DNA of 64,000 nucleotides, from the NCBI GenBank assembly GCA_945865635.1, contig CAMBEP010000004.1:89703-153702 (forward strand), in the 5' to 3' direction. Positions 43,996 to 52,575 of this stretch are shown here, one piece after another. The first letter of the stretch is position 1. Each line of letters begins with the position of its first letter. The notes under the pieces are model-generated. The model had not been told where the DNA came from. It was given only the letters and a program-made list of their open reading frames with translations, and did not search any database. The stretch comes from Candidatus Kuenenia stuttgartensis (GTDB taxonomy: Bacteria > Planctomycetota > Planctomycetia > Isosphaerales > Isosphaeraceae). Position numbers and translations under genes: made by a program.

Positions 43996-44529
43996 TTTCG
44001 GCTCGCTGGTACCAAAAAGGGTCGCAATTTTGGCGCCCGCCGTCAGAAGCCGCTTCATGGAATTCGAGCTTAATCTATCCACCTGGCTGTACCAGACTGT
44101 GATCATCTGCACAAATTCAAGCATTTTTTGAAGCTGATCGCCCGTGAACTCGTCGGTGTTTCCACCCGTTTTTGCCTCGGCGACACATTGCTCCAGCAGC
44201 GAGATCGTTGGGTCCATCTCCCGCCGCTTTCGCTCGGCCATGATTACCCGAAAAGTTTCCATAACATCTTTCAGAGCCTCAAAACGGTCGCGCCGGTCGC
44301 CGATCATATGAACTTTCTTGATCACGCCCCAGGTAATCAGTTCCTTGATACTGGTAGAGATATTCGACCGGCTCACATCAAGCAATAGGCTGATCTGCTC
44401 GGCATCGAGCGGCTCAGGTGAGACAAAAAGCAAGGCATGAACCTGCGCCATGGTCCGGTTTATGCCCCAGGCCTGGCCCATCTCGCCCCAGTGAAGGATG
44501 AATTTCTGAGATGCTGGGGTTAACTTCAT
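43990..44529 (-). CDS. GbsR/MarR-family transcriptional regulator
   Basis: Protein of 179 residues with a winged helix of the GbsR type. The N-terminal KFILHWGEMGQAWGINRTMA is followed by the recognition region LDAEQISLLLDVSRSNISTS and the wing IKKVHMIGDRRDRFEAL. The second half is helical and probably dimerises. In Bacillus, GbsR responds to choline; no choline or osmolyte genes are present here, so its effector and targets are unknown. It may control itself or the nearby sulfurtransferase, but no operator was recognised. Confidence 0.85.
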   Translation of the reverse strand: MKLTPASQKFILHWGEMGQAWGINRTMAQVHALLFVSPEPLDAEQISLLLDVSRSNISTSIKELITWGVIKKVHMIGDRRDRFEALKDVMETFRVIMAERKRREMDPTISLLEQCVAEAKTGGNTDEFTGDQLQKMLEFVQMITVWYSQVDRLSSNSMKRLLTAGAKIATLFGTSEPKN

Positions 44530-44873
44530 TGCCGTTCGTTTCCGAAATGACTGAAATGTTCGATGCGACAGTTCTCATTAGTCTATTCGATTGCTCTGAA
44601 AATACAAGAAGTTTGGTTTGACGAACTCTTGTAATGGCCTGCAACACTTGTTTGATTGATGGTGTTTGGGCTGTAAGGACTGTGGAAGGTCATCGCACGC
44701 TTTTGAACGGTTTGGGCTGCCCGGCCTGAAAATTGACTTGGGCTTACCTGAAAAAACAGTCCATGGAAAAACAATTCAAAAAACGGCAGTCAATCAAACC
44801 CAGTCAGGTGCAAGGCTAGATTCTTTATTTCTTAAATGCAGAAAATCATGCAGATGATGCAGATTTTCTTTTA
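44530..44873. other. Non-coding stretch upstream of the regulator
   Basis: This 344-base stretch lies between the start of the regulator and copy B of the MITE-like element. Short open frames on both strands overlap and show no family. It should contain the promoter of the regulator; no clear consensus or operator palindrome was seen. Confidence 0.4.
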
Positions 44874-44875
44874 TA

Positions 44876-45135
44876 CTTGTCGCAGTCAAAAAAGAGACAT
44901 CCCGTAACAGAATGATGCCGAAGGCATCAAAGCGAGTAGCCGGTGGTTGAGCGAAGCGACACCACCGGTCATGAGGTCTAAAAAAAAGCTGCTGGCACCC
45001 CGGCAGGGGTGCAAGACCTTATGTCGCGTCGTCGTCCGGTGGTGTCGTCGCTTGGGCTCCTCAACCACCGGCTACTGGCTCCAGATGCCTCCGGCATCGA
45101 CTCGATCAAAAAGTGTCATTCATGACCGCGAAGAG
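44876..45135. mobile_element. MITE-like palindromic element, copy B
   Basis: A 260-base element, best preserved of the three copies. Inverted ends CTTGTCGCAGTCA (left) and TGACCGCGAAGAG (right) are flanked by TA at 44874-44875 and 45136-45137. Nested symmetry is clear. Hairpins of the form GATGCC-x3-GGCATC lie at 44914-44928 and 45084-45098, and the arms TAGCCGGTGGTTGAG (44937-44951) and CTCAACCACCGGCTA (45060-45074) pair. A central hairpin is built on GCACCCC/GGGGTGC. A single-strand copy could fold almost end to end. There is no transposase inside. Confidence 0.78.
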
Positions 45136-45137
45136 TA

Positions 45138-45667
45138 TATATTCTGACCGTGCCTGAATCTAGAATTGGATCAGACTTTTGGCATGAATCCGCCATCAGC
45201 GTTTTAATTTACGGTTTGCAATCCAGAAAAACGATTGTTTCAGGCGTCGAAAAGCTTTCCGGAAATTCCGATAAATCAAGTCATGACTTTTTTGTGTCAT
45301 AGGTAGTTTTGATTTTCATTTTTTTTTACTTATCCCCAGCATTTGATCGAACTGGTTGTATAGTGGATAGGATTAAACGACTGGATACCACCAAGAGTGG
45401 TTCCAACAATCGTCATACTATTTAGGAAATCGGTATGACAAATTACAGGTGAACCAGATCGGTTCACAAGCGGCTCGGGATCGTCCATTGTGCTTTAAGG
45501 CATGATTGGTGGAGTCTGAGCCGCCTCATCGGAGATGGGGAATGGATTGAATCACTGATCGTTGATCGATCAGGCAGGCATTGATCGTTTTTCAGGCCCT
45601 TTTTTGCTGCATTTCTGCAGGTTGTATTTACCCGATTCCCGATTTTTCAAGAAAGGTTTAAATTCCT
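45138..45667. other. A+T-rich stretch before the esterase gene
   Basis: These 530 bases lie between MITE copy B and the esterase start and show no convincing gene. The stretch contains long T runs and probably the promoter of the esterase gene, but no consensus stands out. A plus-strand frame from 45562 overlaps the esterase gene and looks spurious. Confidence 0.4.
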
Positions 45668-46936
45668 ATGTCACTTCGATCCTGCCAAGGACGAAAATCC
45701 TTGTTCCATTGCAAGGGGCTTCGCTTTTCGATTTTTGTGAATCTCTCCATCATGGGATTCTTTCATAATTCAAATCATTCTGCTTCCGCCCAGATTATCA
45801 GCCCAAATTCGCCTGGTACCATCATTAGTCCGACTTTGCAAATTACACCGTTCCCACAAAAAAAGGATATCACGGATAAAATCGCGACTCCACAGCCAGT
45901 GGACCGAATGGCATTGAATCAGGCTTCTCGGTCGACTGGTACAGCGATCCTGCTTTCCACTTCGGAGTCTACTCCTGCTGACGCCAATACGGAACTGGAG
46001 AAGAATTCCTCTGCGGAATCTCTGAAAGCACCTGAAGCAACTGGCGTTGTTTCGCCAAGTGCTGGCCCTGGTCTTTATTCGTTTCATTTCGAAATGCAGG
46101 GCTATACCCGGCGATTTGCTGTGTATGTCCCGTCCTCATGGAATCGCAGTTCTGCTTTGCCTGTTCTAATCGCCCTGCATGGTTCGGGTGGGAATCCGGA
46201 AAACTTTATGCAGGAAACGCGCTGGGATTCTATGTCAGAAACGCATCAATTTCTGGTGATTGCTCCTGAGGGGCTGGCCATAACGCCTGCGGTAGCGTCT
46301 GTGAGCATGGTCAACCCAAGGGTCTGGAACACTGGGGAATACCCCTCTTTTCGTGAGCGAAGCACGATCGACGACTCTTCGTTCATCATCGCCTGCCTGG
46401 ACGATGTTGCCACACGCTGGCCTATCGACTCACGACAAGTCTACGTCAGCGGCTATTCCAATGGCGGAGCCATGGCTTTAAGGCTCGCCGGCGAACGCAG
46501 CGATCGAATCACGGCGGTTTCGTCTGTCGGTGGGCTTGCCTGGCGCACCTATGACTTGCGTCGCACGGTGCCTTCGGTACTCGTCTATGGGACTCTCGAT
46601 CCGATTGTTCCGAGTGTTGGCGGCTTGAAACTGCTGCCTTGGGAAGTCAGGCTGAGCCCGTCGGTTGACACCTCTGCAAGTCGGTGGGCGCGATCCATTG
46701 GGATCTACGAAAAGCCCTACCACAGGAGTCAGGCCGACCACGGTTCGAGGATCAGCACGGATCATTATGGATCTGCCGAAAAGGGCGAGGTGATGCAAGT
46801 CATTCGGGTGCATTCTCAGGGCCATGCCTGGCCAGGTGCCAATCACACCGGTGTCGAGCAGGTCATCGGCCCAAACCTGAGCGATTATGACGCCACGGCC
46901 CATATCTGGGCGTTTCTCAGTCGGTGGTCGAAATAA
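45668..46936 (+). CDS. Secreted polyhydroxybutyrate-depolymerase-like esterase
   Basis: Protein of 422 residues. A leader-like hydrophobic stretch (FSIFVNLSIMGFFHNSNHSA, cleavage perhaps after ASA) and a Ser/Pro-rich region of about 100 residues precede an alpha/beta hydrolase of the LpqC/PHB-depolymerase group. Motifs are LPVLIALHGSGGNPENFM (oxyanion region), the nucleophile elbow VSGYSNGGAMA, an Asp in LVYGTLDPIVPS, and a His in HSQGHAWPGANHTG, so the catalytic triad is complete. Substrates may be hydroxyalkanoate polyesters or feruloyl-type esters. It lies about 2.8 kb from the C4 operon, with which it would fit functionally. Confidence 0.82.
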   Translation: MSLRSCQGRKSLFHCKGLRFSIFVNLSIMGFFHNSNHSASAQIISPNSPGTIISPTLQITPFPQKKDITDKIATPQPVDRMALNQASRSTGTAILLSTSESTPADANTELEKNSSAESLKAPEATGVVSPSAGPGLYSFHFEMQGYTRRFAVYVPSSWNRSSALPVLIALHGSGGNPENFMQETRWDSMSETHQFLVIAPEGLAITPAVASVSMVNPRVWNTGEYPSFRERSTIDDSSFIIACLDDVATRWPIDSRQVYVSGYSNGGAMALRLAGERSDRITAVSSVGGLAWRTYDLRRTVPSVLVYGTLDPIVPSVGGLKLLPWEVRLSPSVDTSASRWARSIGIYEKPYHRSQADHGSRISTDHYGSAEKGEVMQVIRVHSQGHAWPGANHTGVEQVIGPNLSDYDATAHIWAFLSRWSK

Positions 46937-47355
46937 ATCCTCGACCACGGACAATCGCATTCTGGCCATGCCGTCATGGGGTAATGCCGCATCTTTTTCT
47001 TTGCTCCGGAATGGCAATGGAGAAGATCCTGCAATTGCCCTCCTGGCGGCTGCCTTTTTTTTCACGATCAGGCCCTGCCATAGGTCACTTTGAAGTTTTT
47101 TTTCGTGCGGGGCTGGGCACGGAGTTTTCAAAATCTTTGGCAGAATCCGATCGGGATGGCGTGCCTGTTTGCTGCAAGTCTTAGCCAATCCAGACTTGCT
47201 GCCATTGGCTGGGCGATTTTTTTTATGAGCCTTTAAGTTTGAAAAATCGCCTGCTTGTCAGTGGTCTTGATCAAGGGTTAGCCGTTAAGCTTTAGAGATA
47301 CGATTCGGATTGGGCATCGGCCTGAGTCTTCCTCATTTTTGCGATTGGCAAACTC
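46937..47355. other. Gap without a recognisable gene
   Basis: These 419 bases follow the esterase stop. Frames that cross this region on either strand are short or lie opposite the esterase gene, and none resembles a protein family. T-rich runs are present, but no clear stem-loop terminator was identified. Confidence 0.4.
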
Positions 47356-48342
47356 ATGAAATCCATTGTACTTTCAGCAGTTGGTGAACCCTCAGAGGTT
47401 TTGAAGTGTATTGACAAGTCAATTCCCGAGCCTGGTCGAGGCCAGGTCCGGGTCCGGATGATCGCAAGCCCGATCAATCCATCGGACCTGATGCTGACAC
47501 GAGGCCGATACATGGTCAAGCCAGAGGTAGGTTCGTCCTTGGGTTATGAAGGCGTTGGGGTTGTCGAGAAAGTTGGTCCTGGCTTGCTTGGTAAATATAT
47601 GGCAGGCAAGCGGGTTGCGGTGCTTAATGCGGCAGGTGGGAATTGGTCGGAATATGCGGTTTTGCCTGCCAATCGGGTGGTGCCGGTTCCGAGCGATCTG
47701 CCTGACGAGCAGGTGGCGAGTTTTTTTGTGAATCCAGCTACGGTTTTGTGCATGGTTCGCGAAGTGCTGGGTGTGCGTCGCGGCGACTGGCTCTTAAACA
47801 ACGCTGCCGGAAGTTCGCTGGGCAAGATGATCATCAAGCTGGGCAAGCGTGATGGTTTCAAGACCTTGAACATCGTGCGTCGCGAGGCCTTAATTCCAGA
47901 GCTTAAAGCGCTTGGTGCCGATGAGGTGGTGGTTGAAGGGCGTGAATCGCTGGCAGAACTGGTGTCTGGCATCGTGGGGAAGTCAGGGCTGAAACATGCG
48001 ATTGATCCAGTGGCAGGGGCAAGCGGATCAGCGGTATTTGAAAGTCTTGCTTCAGATGGGCATATGCTGGTTTATGGGACACTTTCAAGTGATCCTTTGA
48101 CGATCTCTCCCCGATCCTTGATCTCTGGCAAGCGGATTGAAGGCTTTTATCTGGGGCATTACATGCAGAGGCGGCCGATGTGGAAGAACCTTCTGTTGTT
48201 TAAGGAGATTTCTCGTCTGATTCGCGCAGGAGTGCTGGATACTCCTCCAGGGCCGAGATTTACGCTTGATCAGATTGCACAGGCCGTGGTTGCGGCCGAG
48301 GCGTCTGGCAAGGGTGGCAAGGTTCTCCTGACGATCAGTTGA
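47356..48342 (+). CDS. Zinc-independent MDR oxidoreductase (enoyl reductase/quinone reductase-like)
   Basis: A medium-chain dehydrogenase of 328 residues. The N-terminal domain reads PGRGQVRVRMIASPINPSDL with GYEGVGVVEKVG. The segment SFFVNPATVLCMVREVLGVR and NAAGSSLGKMIIKLGKRDG resemble the trans-2-enoyl-CoA reductases (ETR1/MECR) and related quinone oxidoreductases. The Cys/His ligands of catalytic zinc are not seen, and there is no four-Cys structural zinc loop. It should use NADPH. The substrate is unknown; the gene stands alone. Confidence 0.83.
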   Translation: MKSIVLSAVGEPSEVLKCIDKSIPEPGRGQVRVRMIASPINPSDLMLTRGRYMVKPEVGSSLGYEGVGVVEKVGPGLLGKYMAGKRVAVLNAAGGNWSEYAVLPANRVVPVPSDLPDEQVASFFVNPATVLCMVREVLGVRRGDWLLNNAAGSSLGKMIIKLGKRDGFKTLNIVRREALIPELKALGADEVVVEGRESLAELVSGIVGKSGLKHAIDPVAGASGSAVFESLASDGHMLVYGTLSSDPLTISPRSLISGKRIEGFYLGHYMQRRPMWKNLLLFKEISRLIRAGVLDTPPGPRFTLDQIAQAVVAAEASGKGGKVLLTIS

Positions 48343-48496
48343 ATGGCGTGGCCAGATGCCGGTGGGATCGGTTCCAGGCGAAAAAAAATGCAATTTGGGC
48401 TTGCCAATTCCGTAGGTTGGACAGCATATTAGTGTATTAAGCCTCGATTGTGAGAGCTTGTCAGAAGATTGCGCACATGGAGTCGATAGGAACAAA

Positions 48497-48907
48497 ATGA
48501 ATTCCACCGGAGCCCAAGACTGGCGAGCCATTGCGATTATTGCCGCTGGCAGTGAGCGTTTGTTGTGCCTTGGTGAATCGGCATCGCAAGTACGGGCCGC
48601 CTATGCGGGCGCATGGACAGAAGTGATTCGCGATGAAGATCGTCCGACGGTCAAGCAAATCAGCTTGCAGAAATGGGCAGGCAAGGTTTGGCAGGGCCAA
48701 TGGGAGCACCAGTCTTTTCTCACGCTTCCGACTGGCCGGGGCGCTCGCATCTCACACGATGGCGATGTGGCTGCCATTTCGGAGCAAGACGTTGCGGCAC
48801 TCGACGACGACCTCATCAGTGAACCAGATGAGCTGATCGCTGACAGCGAGGAAATTGGTGGATTTCAAGAATTGCCGGACGACCCGGATTCAGACGATCT
48901 GGATTGA
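48497..48907 (+). CDS. Hypothetical protein with acidic tail
   Basis: Not recognised. ATG 48497 follows AGGA at good distance and gives 136 residues; the open frame to 48458 is less likely. The first 90 residues look alpha/beta (AIAIIAAGSERLLCLGESAS, WAGKVWQGQWEHQSFLTLPT) and the last 45 are strongly acidic (DDDLISEPDELIADSEEIGG, DDPDSDDLD). There is no signal peptide or membrane segment. It converges with the nif3-like gene 39 bases away. Confidence 0.6.
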   Translation: MNSTGAQDWRAIAIIAAGSERLLCLGESASQVRAAYAGAWTEVIRDEDRPTVKQISLQKWAGKVWQGQWEHQSFLTLPTGRGARISHDGDVAAISEQDVAALDDDLISEPDELIADSEEIGGFQELPDDPDSDDLD

Positions 48908-48946
48908 TTCCCGCCGATTTGGTGGACTCCGCCCAAATCGATGAAT

Positions 48947-50065
48947 TTACAAGTTCATTGCAGGTGCCGATTCCTTACGGCTTGCCCAGACATTCAGGTC
49001 TGGGCATTTTTTGTTTAACAACTCTGCCATGGAATCCATTGACAAACGCTCACTGGCGTAATGCCCCACCATGACGGTGGCCAAGCCGGCGTCGCGGGCT
49101 TTGAGTAGTGAGTGGAACCTGAGTTCGCCCGTGACCATTGCGTCTGATCCGGATCGGATCGCCAAATCGAGAAGGTCGTCGCCGGCTCCACACGCTATGG
49201 CGACCTTCAGAATTGGTTTCTCGGAAAAGGGTGGCATCGGGAGCCCAAACTGGGTGGCTGACGACTGGAGCCGAACGGATGCCAGACGTGCCAATTCTCT
49301 GGTCGTCAATGCGGCAGGCAGCTTGCCAACCCGACCAACACCGGTTTCGGACTTGGTTGCCACAGCCGCAAGTGGGTAAACATCAATTGCGGGCTCTTCA
49401 TACGAATGAGCCTGTTTGATGGCGGACAGGACCTGGTTTTGAAGGTGTTTGAAAGCCACGATTTCCAGGCGATGCTCTGACGCGGACTCGCGAATGCCCA
49501 CTTGGCCGACTGTGGGTTGGGTCCCTTTCATGCCGTAAAACGTGCCTGTGCCGGGTGTGCTAAAACTGCATTCGCGGTAATTGCCAATCTGCCCTGCCCC
49601 TGCATGAAACGCTGCGGATCGAACCGCTTCAAGATTGTCGTCCGCAACAAAAACGATAAATTTGACACACTCCCGCCCAGGCGCCGGCGAGATCGGTTCA
49701 AGGTCGATCAGTCCTAACTTATTTGCAATGTAATCATTTGCACCGCCTGAAGCCCCATCCCAGGCGGTATGGTGGCTGATCACAGCCACACCGGCCCTTG
49801 CCAGTTTCCAGACGATATCGCCGCCGGGTTGATCGGCTCGGATGGTCTTGGCAGAGCGAAACAGGATCGGATGATGGCTGATCACCACGTCCGTTTTTTC
49901 TGAGATTGCCTCGTCGGCCACGTCGGGCGAGAGGGTCAGGCAGGTCATGACCTTGCTGGCCGGGGCAGCCGGGTCGCCAAGAATCAGTCCGACATTGTCC
50001 CAGGATTCTGCAAGCCTAAGTGGCGCGACCTGCTCCAAGAGTTCCATCAGTTGTGCGACTGTCAT
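48947..50065 (-). CDS. Nif3-like dinuclear metal center protein
   Basis: Protein of 372 residues in the Nif3/YqfO (DUF34) family. The two halves of the Nif3 fold hold the metal ligands: DVVISHHPILF and VAVISHHTAWD in the N-terminal half, and VMVGHYASERLSMDSM in the C-terminal half. Between them lies the PII-like insertion (VKFIVFVADDNLEAVRSAAF, SYEEPAIDVYPLA) usual in longer bacterial members. The biochemical role is uncertain; a GTP cyclohydrolase I link was once proposed. ATG 50065 with AGGA upstream is preferred over 50110, which would overlap pabC. It is the last gene of the pabB-pabC unit. Confidence 0.88.
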   Translation of the reverse strand: MTVAQLMELLEQVAPLRLAESWDNVGLILGDPAAPASKVMTCLTLSPDVADEAISEKTDVVISHHPILFRSAKTIRADQPGGDIVWKLARAGVAVISHHTAWDGASGGANDYIANKLGLIDLEPISPAPGRECVKFIVFVADDNLEAVRSAAFHAGAGQIGNYRECSFSTPGTGTFYGMKGTQPTVGQVGIRESASEHRLEIVAFKHLQNQVLSAIKQAHSYEEPAIDVYPLAAVATKSETGVGRVGKLPAALTTRELARLASVRLQSSATQFGLPMPPFSEKPILKVAIACGAGDDLLDLAIRSGSDAMVTGELRFHSLLKARDAGLATVMVGHYASERLSMDSMAELLNKKCPDLNVWASRKESAPAMNL

Positions 50066-50088
50066 GAGTTGATCCTGGATCGCTGTTG

Positions 50089-50922
50089 TCAAAAGGTGCT
50101 TGCCTGCCATGCTTTACGAATTGTATCCGCCACGGGCCCAGGGCTTGTGAAGTGATGGTGCCGCCATTGGCTGACAGTCAGAATGCCCCTGAGGGCATTT
50201 GCAAGCACGACTTCGTCGGCCTCTGCAAGGTCTTGTTCTGTGATGGGCTGGAATGTGATGGTCAGATCATCTTGGTGTGTAATCAGGTCGATCAGCAATT
50301 CGGCAGCAATGCTTCGCAGTCGTGGGCCTGCCTGAGGTGGGGCGATCAGACCCCCGGCTTTGACAAGGAAGAGGGCGGTTCTGGAGCCTTCCCAAAGATT
50401 CCCCTGAGAGTCCTGCGACAGCGATTCATCGGCCCCCATGGCAATGGCTGCTTCAAAAGCGTTTCGCCTCAGCCAATAATTCAAGGTTTTATGGCACACC
50501 AGGGGGTCGCGGGCATCCACTGGCCAGAATGGGTCGGCCAGTATGAGGCCATCGGTTTTGACGAACCCGAGCGGATGGCATGAAACCCAGATTTTGCAAG
50601 GCTCTGCCGGGGTTCCTCCCGTGAGCGTCAGCCGCAGTCTCGCCGAACTTTGTGACAATCCTGAATGCTCGATAAGTCGCTGCAAATCCTTCATTTCAGG
50701 CATGTTAGCTAATGAGATTGGTAATTTGAGCTCGTTTGCAGATTCCATCAGTCGTTGCTTGTGATGCGGCCAGAGCGGAATCTTTCCGGCTTCCCCACGC
50801 ATGGACTCAAACAGGCCAAGGCCATGCTCAAATGTCTGATCCGTAGCCTTCACGGCTATGGTCTGCACAGGCACGATACGAGACTCAAACCAAGCCAGGA
50901 CTAGTGCTTGAGTGATGCTCAT
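50089..50922 (-). CDS. pabC: Aminodeoxychorismate lyase (class IV aminotransferase fold)
   Basis: A PLP enzyme of 277 residues that should release pyruvate from aminodeoxychorismate to give 4-aminobenzoate for folate. Fold type IV features are FEHGLGLFESMRGEAGKIPL near residue 32, the Schiff-base Lys in CHKTLNYWLRRNAFEAA, and ADESLSQDSQGNLWEGSRTA with the phosphate-binding loop. Branched-chain or D-amino acid aminotransferases share this fold, but overlap by four bases with pabB strongly favours PabC. The nif3-like gene starts 23 bases after its stop. Confidence 0.85.
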   Translation of the reverse strand: MSITQALVLAWFESRIVPVQTIAVKATDQTFEHGLGLFESMRGEAGKIPLWPHHKQRLMESANELKLPISLANMPEMKDLQRLIEHSGLSQSSARLRLTLTGGTPAEPCKIWVSCHPLGFVKTDGLILADPFWPVDARDPLVCHKTLNYWLRRNAFEAAIAMGADESLSQDSQGNLWEGSRTALFLVKAGGLIAPPQAGPRLRSIAAELLIDLITHQDDLTITFQPITEQDLAEADEVVLANALRGILTVSQWRHHHFTSPGPVADTIRKAWQASTF

Positions 50923-52457
50923 GGGAAGGGGGTCTCGATGGCGGATTTCATACCGGCGGCCTTGCTCAAAGTTTCGTTAAACTCTTCATCAGGGTCACTA
51001 TCCGCCACAATACCACCACCCACGTTATAGCTCCAGACCTGACCGGATCGAACAATGGTCCGGATGGGGATGTTCCAGGCCGATCGACCGTCAACGCCAA
51101 TGTAGCCTATGGCACCTGTATAGACGCCGCGTGAATGCGTTTCAAGCTCTTCAATGATCTCCATCGCCCTGATCTTGGGGGCCCCTGTGATGGATCCGCC
51201 CGGAAACATGGCCGCCAGAAGATCAACGGCATCTTGCTCAGGCCTCAGTCGGCCCTCAATTTCGGCCACCAGATGATGGACCTGGGCGTAGCTTTCCAAA
51301 GTGAGTGCTTGATTGACTTTGACGGAACCGAACTGGCAGACTCTGCCGAGATCATTGCGTTCGAGATCCACAATCATGGTCAGTTCCGCTTTATCCTTTA
51401 TGCTCGCAAGTAGTTCTGCCTGATTGGCGGCATCCTCCGCGGGGGTCTTGCCACGTGGGCGAGTGCCTTTGATGGGGCGGGTAATGACACGGTCGCCTTC
51501 TACGCGATAAAACCATTCAGGGCTGGAACATATGACCGACTTTTTGCCCCACTGTGCATAGGCTGCGAAGGGGGCGGGGCTGATCTGTGCGAGATTTTCA
51601 TAAAGCGCAAGCGGGTCGCCTTGCCCAATGGCCTGAAATCGATGCGTAAAATTGGCCTGAAAGATGTCGCCTGCACTTATGTAATCAAGCACTTTTGAGA
51701 TTTTTGAGAGATACTCAGGCCGGCTCAGGCAGGGCTCTACGCGCAGGCCCGGCCAGTGGCGGGGTGAATGGGTTTTTGTGGTGTCGGTTAAGGCCCTGAC
51801 CCAGTGATTCACGCGTGATTCCGCCAGCGACTGGCTTCCGCCGTAAAAGCTCAGACCGATAACATTGGCCTGGCTGATCTTATGGTCATAAACCACAAAT
51901 GTGTCATATAGGCCCAGGCGAAGGTCTTCCCAGTCGTCGTCGTCGGTGGTGTGGCATTTGGGAAGTTTTTCAAGGTGCCTGCCGAAGTCATAGCCGACCC
52001 AACCGATGGCTCCCCCTGCAAACGGGCCTGGAATGTGCTGGGAGACGTCAGAGGGGTGACGGCCAGCCTGCCATTGCGATAACCAACGCCTCAAAAAATC
52101 CAGAGCCGTAGGCTTCTGAGGCTTGTTTTCCGTCTCCCAGACGTGTTTGAGTGCAACGGTTTCAGGCGGATGGTTTCGGGCCTGAATGGTGCCATTGAGG
52201 CCTTTGATTGACAAAATCTCTGCGGGATCGCCTGCAAAAATCGACCATCGGCTGATGTCCGGGTCGGGGCGCGTGCTTTCCAGAAAAAACGGATCAGGAA
52301 ACGTGGTAACCACTTGCCTGATTTGTTTCAGAGAAATATCGATCCGTTGAATCACGGTCGAGAATGTGGCCAAATCGCCCGCAGATTTCGGTGGTTCCAC
52401 CGAATTTGTCGACTGATCTGCGAGACTTGCCAAGGTTTGGTTTCCAATTCCGTGCAC
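50919..52457 (-). CDS. pabB: Aminodeoxychorismate synthase component I
   Basis: Chorismate-using enzyme of 512 residues that makes aminodeoxychorismate with ammonia or a PabA glutaminase. Conserved parts are GGAIGWVGYDFGRHLEKLP, YISAGDIFQANFTHRFQ, ICSSPEWFYRVEGDRVITRP, and the key motif PIKGTRPRG. The Lys in PIKGT marks PabB, since anthranilate synthase TrpE has Ala there. Further segments are LTMIVDLERNDLGRVCQFGS, MFPGGSITGAPKIRAMEII and YNVGGGIVADSDPDEEFNET. No pabA is adjacent, so the glutaminase must be encoded elsewhere. The gene is divergent from the TIM-barrel gene at 52576. Confidence 0.92.
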   Translation of the reverse strand: MHGIGNQTLASLADQSTNSVEPPKSAGDLATFSTVIQRIDISLKQIRQVVTTFPDPFFLESTRPDPDISRWSIFAGDPAEILSIKGLNGTIQARNHPPETVALKHVWETENKPQKPTALDFLRRWLSQWQAGRHPSDVSQHIPGPFAGGAIGWVGYDFGRHLEKLPKCHTTDDDDWEDLRLGLYDTFVVYDHKISQANVIGLSFYGGSQSLAESRVNHWVRALTDTTKTHSPRHWPGLRVEPCLSRPEYLSKISKVLDYISAGDIFQANFTHRFQAIGQGDPLALYENLAQISPAPFAAYAQWGKKSVICSSPEWFYRVEGDRVITRPIKGTRPRGKTPAEDAANQAELLASIKDKAELTMIVDLERNDLGRVCQFGSVKVNQALTLESYAQVHHLVAEIEGRLRPEQDAVDLLAAMFPGGSITGAPKIRAMEIIEELETHSRGVYTGAIGYIGVDGRSAWNIPIRTIVRSGQVWSYNVGGGIVADSDPDEEFNETLSKAAGMKSAIETPFP

Positions 52458-52560
52458 TAATCGGGGCCTTGATGATGATTCGTTCGGATCTTATTTTAGG
52501 GCTTCTCCGTGCTTTCGGCTATGGAAGTGGCTATAATTCATTCAATAACCGTAAATCATC

Positions 52561-52567
52561 AAAGGAG
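52561..52567 (+). promoter_or_regulatory. Ribosome-binding site before a TTG start
   Basis: AAAGGAG lies eight bases before TTG 52576. There is no in-frame ATG nearby that keeps the first strand of the barrel, so this site supports TTG as the true start. Confidence 0.7.
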
Positions 52568-52575
52568 TTCTGGTC

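Noticed and set aside
46478..47188. 236-residue minus-strand frame over the end of the esterase gene
   Set aside because: More than half is antisense to the catalytic part of the esterase, and the sequence is Arg/Pro-rich without a family.
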